From Ruegeria denitrificans (GTDB lineage Bacteria; Pseudomonadota; Alphaproteobacteria; Rhodobacterales; Rhodobacteraceae), in NCBI RefSeq assembly GCF_001458295.1, contig NZ_CYUD01000002.1:62001-126000 (forward strand): a DNA stretch of 64,000 nt, read 5' to 3'. Positions 27,033-36,380 of the stretch are shown piece by piece. The position numbers were made by a program, and so were the translations under genes. The stretch's first letter is position 1. Each line of letters opens with the position of its first letter. The notes beneath the pieces were generated by a model, which did no database searches, was not told where the DNA came from, and worked only from the letters and a program-made list of their open reading frames with translations.

Positions 27033-28556
27033 ATGTGTGGGATTTTGGGGATCGCAAGCAGGACGCATGATGTCTTTGCCGAAATCTATGACGGGCTGCT
27101 GATGCTGCAGCATCGAGGTCAGGATGCCTCGGGGATCGTCACTTATACCGACGAGTTTTTCCGTGAAAAGAAGGCAAATGGTCTGGTCAAAGACGTGTTC
27201 AACGCACAAGACGCCGAGACCCTTCTAGGCAAGATCGGAATGGGTCACGTGCGTTACCCAACCGCCGGATCACTCAGCGCGTCCGAAGCACAGCCGTTTT
27301 TCGTGAACGCGCCCTACGGTATTTATCTGGTTCATAACGGCAACATCACCAACACCGCCGAACAGCGCGAGAAAGTGACCGCCAAATACAGCCGTCACCT
27401 GCGCACCACATCGGATTCGGAAATCCTGCTGAACGTGCTGGCCGACAAGGTGGCTGACGCAATCAAAGTCAACGGCAATGCCGAACCGATCCGTAACATC
27501 TTCGCCGGAGTGAAGATGACGATGGAACGGATTCAGGGTGCCTATTCGGTGATCTGTCTGGTTGCCGGCGTCGGCATGCTGGCCTTCCGCGACCCTTATG
27601 GCATCCGCCCCCTTTCTGTTGCCAAACGTGAAGTGGACGGAGACGGTGACGATTACGCCTTTGCCTCTGAAGATGTGGCCTTTGGCATCAACGGGTTTGA
27701 AAAACTGCGCGACCTTAAACCTGGTGAGGCGATCCTGATCGATCTGGATGGTAACATGCACACCTTCCAGGCGGTCGAAGGTCAATTGACCCCGTGCATC
27801 TTTGAATATGTCTACCTGGCCCGTCCGGATTCGCTGTTGGACGGTGTTTCGGTTTACAAAACCCAGATGCGCATGGGGCAGACCCTGGCCCGTCAGATTG
27901 AAGCTGCCGGGCTTGAGATCGACCGTATTATTCCTGTGCCCGACAGCGCCCGCCCTGTGGCGCTTGAGGTCGCTAAAGCCACGGGCATTCCCTATCGCGA
28001 AGGTCTGGTGAAAAACCGGTATGTTGGTCGAACCTTCATCATGCCCGGTCAGGAAGAGCGGCAAAAATCAGTGCGCCGCAAGCTGAACGCCGTACCGCTG
28101 GAGTTCAGAGACCACAACGTGTTGCTAATCGACGATTCGATTGTGCGGGGCAACACGATCAAGAAAATCGTCCAGATGTGCCGTGAAGCCGGTGCCAAGA
28201 AAGTGTACATCGCCAGCGCCTCACCACCAGTAAAATTCCCCAACGTCTATGGCATCGACATGCCCACCAAGCATGAGCTGGTCGCCAATGGCAAAGACAT
28301 AGAAGAGATCCGCCAGGAAGTCGGCGCAGATGCCCTGTTCTATCAGGACCTCGACGACCTGATCTGGGCGGCCAAGGAAGGCAATCCTGAGATCGAGGCT
28401 TTTGACTGTTCCTGCTTCGATGGCAACTACATCACCGGAAGTGTCAGCGATGACTATCTGGACAGTCTCGAAAACAGCACTCGGGTCAGCAAGAAACGGG
28501 AAGACATGCAGGTTCCCGGCGGGTCGTGGAACAGCGCAAAGCTTGTCTCGGGATAG
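27033..28556 (+). CDS. purF: amidophosphoribosyltransferase
   Basis: A 507-residue enzyme of the first committed step of purine synthesis, transferring the glutamine amide nitrogen to PRPP. The mature nucleophile is Cys2 (MCGILGIA); no propeptide is present. Further motifs are LMLQHRGQDASGI, GHVRYPTAGS, FASEDVAF and the PRPP site VLLIDDSIVRGNT. The C-terminal region keeps several cysteines (FDCSCFDG), but whether an iron-sulfur cluster is bound cannot be decided. GGAG lies before the ATG. Confidence 0.96.
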   Translation: MCGILGIASRTHDVFAEIYDGLLMLQHRGQDASGIVTYTDEFFREKKANGLVKDVFNAQDAETLLGKIGMGHVRYPTAGSLSASEAQPFFVNAPYGIYLVHNGNITNTAEQREKVTAKYSRHLRTTSDSEILLNVLADKVADAIKVNGNAEPIRNIFAGVKMTMERIQGAYSVICLVAGVGMLAFRDPYGIRPLSVAKREVDGDGDDYAFASEDVAFGINGFEKLRDLKPGEAILIDLDGNMHTFQAVEGQLTPCIFEYVYLARPDSLLDGVSVYKTQMRMGQTLARQIEAAGLEIDRIIPVPDSARPVALEVAKATGIPYREGLVKNRYVGRTFIMPGQEERQKSVRRKLNAVPLEFRDHNVLLIDDSIVRGNTIKKIVQMCREAGAKKVYIASASPPVKFPNVYGIDMPTKHELVANGKDIEEIRQEVGADALFYQDLDDLIWAAKEGNPEIEAFDCSCFDGNYITGSVSDDYLDSLENSTRVSKKREDMQVPGGSWNSAKLVSG

Positions 28557-28583
28557 GTTCCAAGCCGAATCGACTTTTTCATT

Positions 28584-28616
28584 GACCCGTTTCGCAGTCG
28601 CGATGCGGGTCTTTTT
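28584..28616 (+). terminator. probable Rho-independent terminator after purF
   Basis: Outer stem GACCCG / CGGGTC with a smaller inner TCG / CGA pairing, followed directly by CTTTTTC, 27 bases after the purF stop codon. Confidence 0.7.
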
Positions 28617-28817
28617 CTGCGTGTCAGCCGGACTGAATAGGAAGATTTTCGCCACAACCCTTCGATGAAGGAAACGCAATCGCAAAGGCTTCGCCCTAGT
28701 TTAGATTCTCAAAGAATGACGACAAACCAAACAGGCTTTTCCTTCCAAACTTGTTTTGGTAGCCCGCTGCCAACCACTCAAACAAGGGGTCGGGTCGCTG
28801 CGACCGGGCCGAAATCT

Positions 28818-29066
28818 ATGTCAAATGCCACCGTCAAAAGTGCGGCCACGCAAAAGGGCGCACTGAACAAAAGCTCTTTGTCCGTACTGGGGGTGTTCGG
28901 CCCGAAATCGGATATGCGAGCCCTGATGCGCATGTCATCGGGGCGTGTGAAAGAGGTTAAACTGGGCAGCCGCGTGTCCTCGGGCACCGTCGTTGCCATT
29001 GATGCCGACGGCGTGATGCTGCGACAAAGCGGCCAGACCAAGCGGATCGTCATCCCCGGAAGTTAA
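28818..29066 (+). CDS. small PilP/GspC-like domain protein, unknown function
   Basis: An 82-residue protein. After a short Ser/Lys-rich N-terminus comes LSVLGVFGPKSDMRALMRMS, then GRVKEVKLGSRVSSGTVVAIDADGVMLRQSGQ, which reads like the small beta-rich domain of PilP and GspC, where a G-x-V-x-x-V-x-x-G pattern is common. It has no evident signal peptide. The frame is open 51 codons further upstream, but that part is compositionally unlike protein; the start is uncertain because no SD stands out. It lies 41 bases before the next SDR gene. Confidence 0.55.
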   Translation: MSNATVKSAATQKGALNKSSLSVLGVFGPKSDMRALMRMSSGRVKEVKLGSRVSSGTVVAIDADGVMLRQSGQTKRIVIPGS

Positions 29067-29107
29067 ACTGGCTTGACGCCCTGCGTGCAGGGGTTCAAAC
29101 CCCTGTC

Positions 29108-29752
29108 ATGACCGATCAGACCAAAATTGCCCTCATCACCGGGGCCTCTCGTGGATTGGGCGCCGCCCTGGCCGAGGCGCTGGCACCCGAATATCACATC
29201 GTCGCCGTCGCCCGCACCACCGGCGGGCTGGAAGAGTTGGACGACCGCATTCAGGCCAAAGGTGGCGCGGCAACGCTGGCACCGATGGACATAGCCGACC
29301 CGAACGCCATGGCGACCCTGTGCCGGGGTATTCATGACCGCTGGGGCAAGGTGGACCTGTGGTTGCACACAGCCGTTCACACCTCAGCCCTGACGCCCAC
29401 GCATTTCATCGACCCGAAAGAGTGGGCAAAAGCCGTGAATACCAACGCCTCTGCCACGTCGGTTCTGATCCCCTATATCGCCCCCCTGTTGGGCGAAACC
29501 GGTCATGCGGTGTTCTTTGACGATCCCAAGGCCGGTCAGAAGTTCTACGGCATATATGGCGCGACCAAAGGCGCGCAGATGGCGTTGGCGCGCAGCTGGG
29601 CGCTTGAGACCGAGCGCACCGGCCCGCGGGTCACGATTGTCGAGCCTGCCCCGATGCCGACAGCCGTACGCGCGCGGTTCCATCCCGGTGAAGATCGCGG
29701 CGCACTAACTAGCACGGCAGACGAAGCCGCGCGGATTTTGTCTTTGCTGTAA
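29108..29752 (+). CDS. short-chain dehydrogenase/reductase family protein
   Basis: A 214-residue Rossmann-fold protein with N-terminal nucleotide motif LITGASRGLGAAL and the YxxxK-like pair in GIYGATKGAQMALA. The central NNAG motif is replaced by HTAVH, and the catalytic Ser position before the Tyr reads GHAVFFDDPKAG, with no Ser, so activity may differ from that of classical SDRs. The substrate is not identifiable. It ends next to a dispersed hairpin repeat, facing the DUF815 gene. Confidence 0.82.
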   Translation: MTDQTKIALITGASRGLGAALAEALAPEYHIVAVARTTGGLEELDDRIQAKGGAATLAPMDIADPNAMATLCRGIHDRWGKVDLWLHTAVHTSALTPTHFIDPKEWAKAVNTNASATSVLIPYIAPLLGETGHAVFFDDPKAGQKFYGIYGATKGAQMALARSWALETERTGPRVTIVEPAPMPTAVRARFHPGEDRGALTSTADEAARILSLL

Positions 29753-29757
29753 GGAAT

Positions 29758-29805
29758 GGCCCTTTGGGCCATGCCTCCGGCGGAGGTATTTTCCGCCAGA
29801 TGAAG
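29758..29805. repeat. dispersed intergenic hairpin repeat, copy A
   Basis: Two adjacent hairpins, GGCCC-TTT-GGGCC and CCTCCG-G-CGGAGG, are followed by TATTTT and a CCAGATGAAG-type tail. They fill the gap between the convergent SDR and DUF815 genes. The same modules, on the other strand, occur at 33553-33604, and the tail plus a GC hairpin at 52961-53021. It may work as a terminator for convergent genes. Confidence 0.75.
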
Positions 29806-29813
29806 CGGGCGGG

Positions 29814-30656
29814 TTACGCAATATGTACGCCGTTGCGCCCGGCCAGGTCGACAAAGAATTGCCATGCAACACGGCCCGACCGCGCGCCACGTGTGGCCTG
29901 CCATTCGATGGCCTCGGCACGCAGGGTTTCGGTGTCAACTGACACGCCATATGCACCGCAATAACGATCGATCATCGCCAGGTATTCGTCCTGATCACAA
30001 GGGTGGAAGCCGAGCCACAGACCGAACCGGTCGGACAGTGAGACCTTTTCCTCGACCGCTTCGGATGGATTGATCGCACTGGAGCGTTCGTTCTCGATCA
30101 TGTCCCTTGGCATCAGGTGGCGGCGGTTCGAGGTGGCGTAGAACACGACATTTTCCGGACGCCCTTCGATGCCGCCATCCAGCACAGCCTTCAGCGATTT
30201 ATAGTGCTGGTCGTCATGGCTGAACGACAGGTCATCGCAGAACAGGATAAACCGGTACGGCGCAGCGCGAAGGTGGTTCAGCAGGCGCGCGACCGAGCCC
30301 ATATCCTCGCGCTGGAGTTCTACCAGCTTCAAGTCCGGGTATTCAGCCTGAATCGTGCCGTGAACGGCTTTGACGAGGCTGGATTTCCCCATCCCCCGTG
30401 CACCCCAAAGCAGTGCGTTATTAGCTTTGAACCCGGTGGCGAACCGACGAGTGTTGTCCAGCAGCGTATCGCGGGACCGGTTGATACCCACCAGCAGGTC
30501 CAGATCGACGCGGTTGACCTGCGCGACAGGCTCCAGCCGATCCGGTTCCACATGCCAAACAAATGCCGGGGCCGCCGCAAAATTGGGCGCAGCCAGAGGG
30601 GCTGGGGCCATCCGCTCCAGTGCGGCGGCGATACGGTTCAGGGCTTGGTCGTCCAT
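29814..30656 (-). CDS. DUF815-family AAA ATPase
   Basis: A 280-residue ATP-binding protein of the DUF815 group. Walker A is WGARGMGKSSLVKA, Walker B is FILFCDDLSF, sensor-1-like segment FYATSNRRHLMP, and RFGLWLGFHPCDQDEYL is typical of the family. The biological role is undefined; related proteins are often called uncharacterised AAA+ chaperone-like ATPases. The ATG at 30656 is chosen for its GGAGG seven bases upstream, over a GTG at 30674. It converges with the preceding SDR across the repeat. Confidence 0.88.
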   Translation of the reverse strand: MDDQALNRIAAALERMAPAPLAAPNFAAAPAFVWHVEPDRLEPVAQVNRVDLDLLVGINRSRDTLLDNTRRFATGFKANNALLWGARGMGKSSLVKAVHGTIQAEYPDLKLVELQREDMGSVARLLNHLRAAPYRFILFCDDLSFSHDDQHYKSLKAVLDGGIEGRPENVVFYATSNRRHLMPRDMIENERSSAINPSEAVEEKVSLSDRFGLWLGFHPCDQDEYLAMIDRYCGAYGVSVDTETLRAEAIEWQATRGARSGRVAWQFFVDLAGRNGVHIA

Positions 30657-30726
30657 TGGGGCCTCCGGCGTCACGTCTTGCGGGGTTCAAACCATGTTCC
30701 AAGCAGCGCAACAAGGGCCAGACACG

Positions 30727-30755
30727 AAAAAGGCGCGCTGGTTGGGCGCGCCTTT
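30727..30755 (-). terminator. terminator at the end of the tatABC operon
   Basis: A 10-bp stem AAAGGCGCGC / GCGCGCCTTT with loop TGGTTGG, flanked on its low-coordinate side by an A-run that reads as a U-run on the minus strand. It lies about 20 bases after the tatC stop. Confidence 0.75.
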
Positions 30756-30774
30756 GTCTTGGAATTTAACGGGA

Positions 30775-31650
30775 TTACCTGCCGTCTTCTTCCCGCACAA
30801 TCTCTTCGTCGGCTTCTTCTTCATCGTCATAATAGCCCTCGGCGCGCAGTTGCGCTTCACGCTTTTTCTCGACCCGGGCGACGAGGAAAATAGAAATTTC
30901 GTAGAGCCCATAAACCACAACAAACAGGATGACCTGCGTGATCACATCCGGCGGTGTCACCAGCGCGGCAAGTACCAGAATGGCAACCACCGCGTATTTC
31001 CGGACAGAGCCCAATCCTTCAGCTGTAACCAGACCCGCCTTGCCCATAAGGGTCAACAAAACGGGTAGTTGGAAACACAGGCCAAAGGCCACGATGAATT
31101 TGATCGTCAGGTTCAGGTATTCCTGCGCCGAACCCTGGAACACTACGCTGAGCGGGGCTGCGGTTGCACCTTCAACCACGGCTTCACCTTCGGCTCCAAA
31201 CTGCTGGAACCCTAGGAAAAAGTCATAGGCCAGTGGCGTGACGACATAGAACGCAAAACTTGCGCCCAGCAGGAACATAAAGGGCGAGGCCAGCATAAAC
31301 GGCAGAAACGCATTCTTTTCCGACCGGTAGAGACCCGGCGCCACGAACCGCCACATCTGCATCCCGATATAAGGAAAGGCCAGAATAAAGCCGCCCAGTA
31401 GCGAGACCTTGATAGCAACGAAGAACCCTTCTTGCGGTGAGATGAAGATCAACCCGCAGTCCTGCCCGCGTTCGGCCAATACTTCGCACAGCGGGTTAGT
31501 CAGGAAGTTGAAAAGTGGCGTGGCCACAGTGAAACAGATGATCATCCCGACCAGAAACGCCACGACGCAATGAATCAGCCGTGTGCGCAGTTCTGTCAGA
31601 TGCTCGATCAATGGGGCCGAGCTGTCCTCGATCTCGTCGGTTTTTGTCAT
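30775..31650 (-). CDS. tatC: Sec-independent translocase subunit TatC
   Basis: A 291-residue six-helix inner-membrane protein that recognises twin-arginine signal peptides. Seen: [20 protein letters not shown] near the N-terminus, [19 protein letters not shown], and FRFVAPGL-type segment [15 protein letters not shown]. It has a Gly/Ala/Glu-rich insertion in a periplasmic loop (about 150-175) and an unusually acidic C-terminal tail ([19 protein letters not shown]) after [11 protein letters not shown]. The start overlaps the tatB stop by 4 bases. The tatA-tatB-tatC order is standard. Confidence 0.95.
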   Translation of the reverse strand: MTKTDEIEDSSAPLIEHLTELRTRLIHCVVAFLVGMIICFTVATPLFNFLTNPLCEVLAERGQDCGLIFISPQEGFFVAIKVSLLGGFILAFPYIGMQMWRFVAPGLYRSEKNAFLPFMLASPFMFLLGASFAFYVVTPLAYDFFLGFQQFGAEGEAVVEGATAAPLSVVFQGSAQEYLNLTIKFIVAFGLCFQLPVLLTLMGKAGLVTAEGLGSVRKYAVVAILVLAALVTPPDVITQVILFVVVYGLYEISIFLVARVEKKREAQLRAEGYYDDEEEADEEIVREEDGR

Positions 31651-32105
31651 GTCTTGCTTTCAGTCTTCAGCGCGGCCTCGGCCTCTTCGGCCTTGGCCAG
31701 CGCATCCGCCGCTTCTTTGGCCTTGCGCTCGGCAGCGGCACGCGCGGTCGAGGCTTGGATCTTCTTGGCCTGCTCAGCCCGTTCAGCCGCCAGCTTGCCA
31801 GTTTCGCTGTTAGGGTCGAACTTGGTTGGATCCATGCTTTGGGCCATTTCCTGCGCAGCTTCTTTAACGCCATCCATCGCCGAGTTGACAGGATTAGTGG
31901 CTGCGTTCAGGCCCTTCTTGATCTCATTTACACCCGCCTGATCCGCCGCCTCGTTCATGGCACTACTGAATTCACGCGCCATGCCGCGGGCCTTGCCGAC
32001 CCAGCGGCCGACATTGCGAAACAGCACCGGCAGGTCCTTCGGCCCCACAACAATCAGGGCAACGATGCCGATGACCAGAAGCTCGGTCCAGCCCAGATCA
32101 AACAT
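31647..32105 (-). CDS. tatB: Sec-independent translocase subunit TatB
   Basis: A 152-residue protein with one N-terminal membrane helix ([20 protein letters not shown]), the [20 protein letters not shown] amphipathic hinge helix, and a long Ala/Lys/Glu-rich cytoplasmic helix. TatB forms the signal-peptide receptor with TatC. The Glu in the membrane helix (GWTELLVIG) separates it from TatA. Six bases separate the tatA stop from its start, and it overlaps tatC. Confidence 0.94.
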   Translation of the reverse strand: MFDLGWTELLVIGIVALIVVGPKDLPVLFRNVGRWVGKARGMAREFSSAMNEAADQAGVNEIKKGLNAATNPVNSAMDGVKEAAQEMAQSMDPTKFDPNSETGKLAAERAEQAKKIQASTARAAAERKAKEAADALAKAEEAEAALKTESKT

Positions 32106-32111
32106 CTGCGC

Positions 32112-32327
32112 TTAGACCTTGTCTTTGTCGGTCTCGGGGGTGACGTCTTTGGCAACTTCGGAAGCGTCCTGCTCCAGTTCGTCCGCGCCTTCTTTGACGC
32201 CCTTTTTAAACGACGTGATGCCTTTGCCCACTTCGCCCATCAACGAGCTGATTTTACCGCGACCAAACAGCACCAGCACCACAACGGCGATCAGCAGCAG
32301 ACCGGGAAGGCCGATATTGTTGAGCAT
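32112..32327 (-). CDS. tatA: Sec-independent translocase subunit TatA
   Basis: A 71-residue pore-forming Tat subunit: one short membrane helix ([17 protein letters not shown]), the [20 protein letters not shown] amphipathic helix, and an acidic tail. The ATG at 32327 has AAGGAGAAG upstream and gives the normal TatA length; the open frame runs 48 codons further but has no such support. First gene of tatABC, so the promoter should lie in the 219-base gap shared with the divergent monooxygenase-like gene. Confidence 0.93.
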   Translation of the reverse strand: MLNNIGLPGLLLIAVVVLVLFGRGKISSLMGEVGKGITSFKKGVKEGADELEQDASEVAKDVTPETDKDKV

Positions 32328-32546
32328 GTCTCTTCTCCTTGTACATCGACGCAATGCGCCGGGGATGTGATCTGGGTCTGTGTCTACGCCTGCTCGGCCC
32401 TGTACAAAAGTGCGCCAAATCAATTCCACGCTCAAAATTGATCCGATCACGCATTTTTTGCGGACTGGCATTATCCAACTGACAGGTTTATGTCAGTTGT
32501 AGGGCATTAAGAACAGGGCATCGAAACCTGGTCAACGGAGATTCAA

Positions 32547-32852
32547 ATGACCCATGTTGCTGAAATCGTCACCTTCACCCTCGCCAATGGGACGACACCG
32601 GAAGAGTTCGTGAAGCTTAGCCAAGCGTCCGAGGCATTCGTTCGCAACGCCCCCGGATTTGCCCACCGTCAATTGAGCCAGGGTGAAGATGGCCGCTGGA
32701 CTGATTATGTCATCTGGACGGATATGAAGGCGGCCAAGGACGCAGCCGCGCAATTCCCGCAACAAGACTTTTGCGCGGGTTTGATGGCTGCCATCAACCC
32801 TGAAAGCATCCAGATGCGCCATGAGAATGTGCTATGGAACATGACCGCATAA
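32547..32852 (+). CDS. ABM-like small stress-responsive domain protein
   Basis: A 101-residue protein of the dimeric alpha/beta-barrel type: strand VAEIVTFTL, helix TPEEFVKLSQASEAFVR, APGFAHRQLSQGEDGRWTDYVIW and a following Ala-rich helix. It resembles antibiotic-monooxygenase or EthD-like small proteins; the function is unknown. GGAGAT precedes the ATG. A WYL-domain regulator gene starts 21 bases downstream on the same strand, so the two are probably co-transcribed, and the regulator may control this unit. Confidence 0.75.
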   Translation: MTHVAEIVTFTLANGTTPEEFVKLSQASEAFVRNAPGFAHRQLSQGEDGRWTDYVIWTDMKAAKDAAAQFPQQDFCAGLMAAINPESIQMRHENVLWNMTA

Positions 32853-32873
32853 ACGCGGTTCAGGCGGCGTGTC

Positions 32874-33545
32874 ATGCGCCGCACTGACCGTCTGTTCGAC
32901 ATTGTCCAAATCCTGCGCGACGGCAAACTGCACCGCGCGCAGGACATTGCCGACCGTCTTGAAGTGTCGGTTCGCACGATCTATCGCGATATGGACACGC
33001 TGGTGGCCTCGGGTGTTCCGGTCGAGGGTGAACGCGGCGTGGGCTATATGGTCCGCGAGCAGATCACCCTGCCCCCGCTGAACCTGACCCCGGCCGAGCT
33101 TGAGGCGCTGAACCTCGGCATGGCCATCGTGGCCGAAGCCGCAGACCCCGATCTGAAGGCCGCTGCCGAAACGCTGGCCGACAAGATTGACGCCGTTCTG
33201 CCCACCCAGGTCGTGGCCGAGGCAGACACGTGGAAATTCGCCGTCTACCCCTTTGCTGACGCCGCGCGCGGGCTGGCGCATATGGCCCCGATCCGGTCGG
33301 CGATCAAAACCCGGCAGAAGCTGTACCTGTCCTATCGCCGAATCGACGGGGTTTTGACAGACCGCACCATCCGCCCGCTGCACATGGAATACTGGGGTCG
33401 CGTCTGGACCCTGACCGCGTGGTGTGAGCTGCGCGAAGGCTTCCGCGTTTTTCGCATCGACCTGATTGAATCCGTCTTACCCCTGCCGGAAATCTTCGCT
33501 GACGAACCGGGAAAATCGCTGAGCGACTTCGACCCGCACGCCTAG
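32874..33545 (+). CDS. HTH/WYL-domain transcriptional regulator (YafY type)
   Basis: A 223-residue regulator. The N-terminal winged HTH is of the DeoR/HTH_11 kind (MRRTDRLFDIVQILRDGK, AQDIADRLEVSVRTIYRDMD). A WYL-type ligand-binding domain follows from about residue 135 (KLYLSYRRIDGVLTDRTIRP, HMEYWGRVWTLTAWCELREG, FRIDLIE). WYL domains bind nucleic acids or small ligands. The target is not shown; the adjacent upstream ABM-like gene is the simplest candidate. Confidence 0.88.
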   Translation: MRRTDRLFDIVQILRDGKLHRAQDIADRLEVSVRTIYRDMDTLVASGVPVEGERGVGYMVREQITLPPLNLTPAELEALNLGMAIVAEAADPDLKAAAETLADKIDAVLPTQVVAEADTWKFAVYPFADAARGLAHMAPIRSAIKTRQKLYLSYRRIDGVLTDRTIRPLHMEYWGRVWTLTAWCELREGFRVFRIDLIESVLPLPEIFADEPGKSLSDFDPHA

Positions 33546-33552
33546 CTCGTCT

Positions 33553-33604
33553 CTTCATCTGGCTCAAAAAACCTCCGCCGGAGGCATGGCCCGAAACGGG
33601 CCAT
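33553..33604. repeat. dispersed intergenic hairpin repeat, copy B
   Basis: An inverted-orientation copy of the element at 29758. It starts with CTTCATCTGGC, then an A-run, hairpin CCTCC-GCC-GGAGG, CATGGCCCG-type stem ATGGCCCG-AAA-CGGGCCAT. It occupies the gap between the convergent WYL regulator and nlpD genes, just as copy A sits between convergent genes. Confidence 0.75.
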
Positions 33605-33609
33605 TCCCA

Positions 33610-34767
33610 TCACTTTAGGTAAGGTTCCGGGTCTACGGATTCGAAGCCTTTGCGCACCTCGAAATGAACATAAGAATTATCTCCGCCGCGCAAGGAGGCA
33701 ATCTGCTCTCCTCGACGCACTCGGTCACCTTTTTTGACCGTGATCCTGTCGACGTTCGCATAGACTGTCAGCAGATCGCTGTTGTGCTTAACCACGATGA
33801 TCGGCACCTGATCCGCATCTGCGGTGATTGCGGCCACGGTCCCGGCCTCGGCTGCCTTCACAGCGGTTCCTGGCTGACCTGCGATGTCGATCCCTTCGTT
33901 CTTGCCCTTGTCATAGGTCCGGATGATTGTCCCTGACACCGGCAGCCCAAGGGCCGAACTGCTTTGACTGGTCGGCGGTTCAGCCGTCACGTCTGGTGCC
34001 GGTGTGGCCGGAGCGATCACCTCCTCCGGCAGCGGTTGCGTGGCGCTTGGCGGTGTCGGCGTGGGCGAGCCCTGCCCCGGTTGCGTCACGTTGGTGGCGG
34101 GCACAGCCGCCTGTTGCGGCGCGGGCGCGGGCTGGTTCTTGATCGGGATCAGCAGGAACTGATCTTCGCGCACGGTAAAGTCTGGCCCCAAACCGTTCCA
34201 ATCGGCCAGCGCATCCACCGGCACATCGTAAAGCCGCGCGATGGTATAGGCCGTCTCGCCACGTTTGACTTGGTGCCGGATCGGCTCGGGTCCCGATGCT
34301 GCTGGGGCCGGTGCAGCCTGGGCCGGTGCCAGCGTCGATGTCCGGACCGAACCATCTGCCGGTGCCTCATCAATCGCGGTTCCAGCGATCGTGGCGATAT
34401 CCACCGAACTGGCCGAACTGACCGTCCTCGGCAGGGCGATCACCTCACCATCCCGTAATTGATCAGTTGGCTTTAGGCCGTTGAACACGGCCAACTCCCC
34501 CTCGGGCAACCCGAGGCGGGCAGCAACCGAAGCAACCGTGTCACCACGTTGCGCAACGGCCACCTGATAGTTCGGATAGGTGATAACCCCCCGCGCATCC
34601 GGGGCTGGCCGGTTTGTGGTAACCCCACGCGCGGCATCGGCGGTCGAAAATCCGCCGACCTGCCCGCGCAGATCATAATCCAGCGGGCCTTCGCACCCGG
34701 CCAGAATCGCCAAAGCCGCCACGCCTGTTGCGCAGCGGAGCATCGCTGATTTGGAAACTGCTCTCAT
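33610..34767 (-). CDS. nlpD: NlpD-like LysM/M23 lipoprotein, degenerate peptidase
   Basis: A 385-residue envelope lipoprotein. The signal ends in lipobox LAGC; two LysM-type domains follow (VAVAQRGDTVASVAARLGLP and HQVKRGETAYTIARLYDVP), then Pro/Ala-rich linkers and a C-terminal LytM/M23 domain. That domain lacks the first zinc ligand (EGIDIAGQPGT instead of HxxxD with His) and keeps only part of the second motif (YVHFEVRKG), so it should be an activator of amidases rather than a peptidase. The ATG at 34767 fits the signal peptide. It follows pcm, as in the surE-pcm-nlpD order of E. coli, but no rpoS follows. Confidence 0.88.
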   Translation of the reverse strand: MRAVSKSAMLRCATGVAALAILAGCEGPLDYDLRGQVGGFSTADAARGVTTNRPAPDARGVITYPNYQVAVAQRGDTVASVAARLGLPEGELAVFNGLKPTDQLRDGEVIALPRTVSSASSVDIATIAGTAIDEAPADGSVRTSTLAPAQAAPAPAASGPEPIRHQVKRGETAYTIARLYDVPVDALADWNGLGPDFTVREDQFLLIPIKNQPAPAPQQAAVPATNVTQPGQGSPTPTPPSATQPLPEEVIAPATPAPDVTAEPPTSQSSSALGLPVSGTIIRTYDKGKNEGIDIAGQPGTAVKAAEAGTVAAITADADQVPIIVVKHNSDLLTVYANVDRITVKKGDRVRRGEQIASLRGGDNSYVHFEVRKGFESVDPEPYLK

Positions 34768-34829
34768 CTCACCGTCCTCAGCGCCTGCCCGTGTATTCCG
34801 GGGTTCCGGCGCGTGTTGCAAAATATTCT

Positions 34830-35480
34830 TTACGCCCCGTCCCTGCCAAGCCCTTCTAACAAGGGCACGAAACGAACGGGCAACAATTCATCATAGTCCA
34901 GACCAGTCTCGGTCCGTCTGACCCGGATCAGGGTTTGAACCGCATCCGACTGTCCCACCGGCAGCACCATGATACCGCCGATTTTCAGCTGCGCCAAGAG
35001 CGGCCCTGGTGGGTCTTCTGCCGCAGCGGTCACAATGATCCTGTCAAACGGCGCTTGTTCGGACAGACCAAAGGAGCCATCCGACAACATCGCAGTGACA
35101 TTGGTCAGCCCCAACTCGCGGAACAACGCGCCGGTTTCGCGTACAAGCCGCTTGTGACGTTCCACCGTGTAGACCCGGCGCGCCAGCTTGGACAGGATCG
35201 CCGCCTGATAGCCCGAGCCGGTTCCAACCTCTAACACTGTGTCGCGCGGGCGCACGTCCAGAGCCTGCGTCATCAACCCGACAACCGAAGGCTGGCTGAT
35301 CGTTTGACCGCAAGCAATCGGCAGAGGCGTGTCCTCATATGCGCGCTCAGCAAATAGGCCTTTGACAAACTGACCTCGGTCGACCTGCTCCATCGCGGCC
35401 AGCACGCGTGCATCCGTCACCCCGCGCGATCGCAGGGCAAACAGGAACTGCATAATTGTTTCGGGATTTGGTCCGGTCAT
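34830..35480 (-). CDS. pcm: protein-L-isoaspartate O-methyltransferase
   Basis: A 216-residue SAM-dependent enzyme that starts repair of isoaspartyl residues in aged proteins. Seen: [20 protein letters not shown], motif [21 protein letters not shown], and [15 protein letters not shown]. Its start overlaps the surE stop by 4 bases. The unit surE-pcm-nlpD suggests stationary-phase or stress maintenance, by analogy with other proteobacteria. Confidence 0.95.
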   Translation of the reverse strand: MTGPNPETIMQFLFALRSRGVTDARVLAAMEQVDRGQFVKGLFAERAYEDTPLPIACGQTISQPSVVGLMTQALDVRPRDTVLEVGTGSGYQAAILSKLARRVYTVERHKRLVRETGALFRELGLTNVTAMLSDGSFGLSEQAPFDRIIVTAAAEDPPGPLLAQLKIGGIMVLPVGQSDAVQTLIRVRRTETGLDYDELLPVRFVPLLEGLGRDGA

Positions 35481-36259
35481 TCGATTGTTTTCAGTACCTC
35501 AAGCGCATCATGCGCTGTCAGATCCGCGCGCATCGGCGTGACCGAGATATAGCCCGCCAGATTGACCGCCGCATCCGTGCCCGGCGCAGTTGGGTTGTGC
35601 TGATACCCGCCCTTGATCCACAGAAACCGCCGCCCAGAGGGCGAGCTGTGCGGCTCGACCGAGAAGTGCGTGTCGCGGCGATACCCTTGTGGGGCAATCC
35701 GGGTGCCCAGCACCTCATCCGCGGGCACGGGCGGGAAATTAACATTGTAGAACAGGCGGTAATCGCCCTGCTCTGCCGGGGTCGCGTCGAGTATTTTCCG
35801 CACCAGATCAGCACCGTACCGACTTGCGGCCTCGAACGGATCGTCCAGCCCCAGATTGCGCGGACCAAAATACTGCGAAAGGGCAATGGCCGGAATGCCT
35901 TGCAACGCAGCTTCCATCGCACCACCGACAGTGCCGGAATAAAGCGTGTTTTCCGCAGAATTATTGCCCCTGTTCACGCCAGATAGCACCAGATCAGGCG
36001 GCGCGTCCTTCATCACATCATGCAGCCCCGCCAGCACACAATCAGCGGGCGACCCCTCGGCAGCGAAGCGCTGTTCACCCAGTTTGGCAACCATCATCGG
36101 ATGGGTATAACTGATGCAATGGCCGACGCCCGATTGCTCGAACGCGGGCGCAACGACCCAGACCTCGCCGTCAGGTCCGGCCAGATCGGCGGCAATCGCT
36201 TCAAGCGTGATCAGGCCCGGCGCGTTGATACCGTCATCATTGGTCAGAAGAATACGCAT
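35477..36259 (-). CDS. surE: 5'/3'-nucleotidase SurE
   Basis: A 260-residue metal-dependent phosphatase acting on nucleoside monophosphates. Metal-binding [15 protein letters not shown] opens the protein; [20 protein letters not shown] and [20 protein letters not shown] follow. The ATG at 36259 gives the standard N-terminus; upstream in-frame ATG at 36268 and a longer frame have weaker start signals. First gene of the surE-pcm-nlpD unit. Confidence 0.94.
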   Translation of the reverse strand: MRILLTNDDGINAPGLITLEAIAADLAGPDGEVWVVAPAFEQSGVGHCISYTHPMMVAKLGEQRFAAEGSPADCVLAGLHDVMKDAPPDLVLSGVNRGNNSAENTLYSGTVGGAMEAALQGIPAIALSQYFGPRNLGLDDPFEAASRYGADLVRKILDATPAEQGDYRLFYNVNFPPVPADEVLGTRIAPQGYRRDTHFSVEPHSSPSGRRFLWIKGGYQHNPTAPGTDAAVNLAGYISVTPMRADLTAHDALEVLKTIE

Positions 36260-36380
36260 TTGCCCCATCCACTGCAGCGTTTTGACCTTGATAGACCCGC
36301 CCCCTCTTGGCGGCAAGCAAAGCACGCATGCAATCTGCGGCTTTCGCGCACCACTTTGACCTAAACTACGTTTTCAGGCC

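Noticed and set aside
30117-30893. A 258-codon plus-strand open frame
   Set aside because: Opposite the DUF815 and tatC genes and across the terminator between them.
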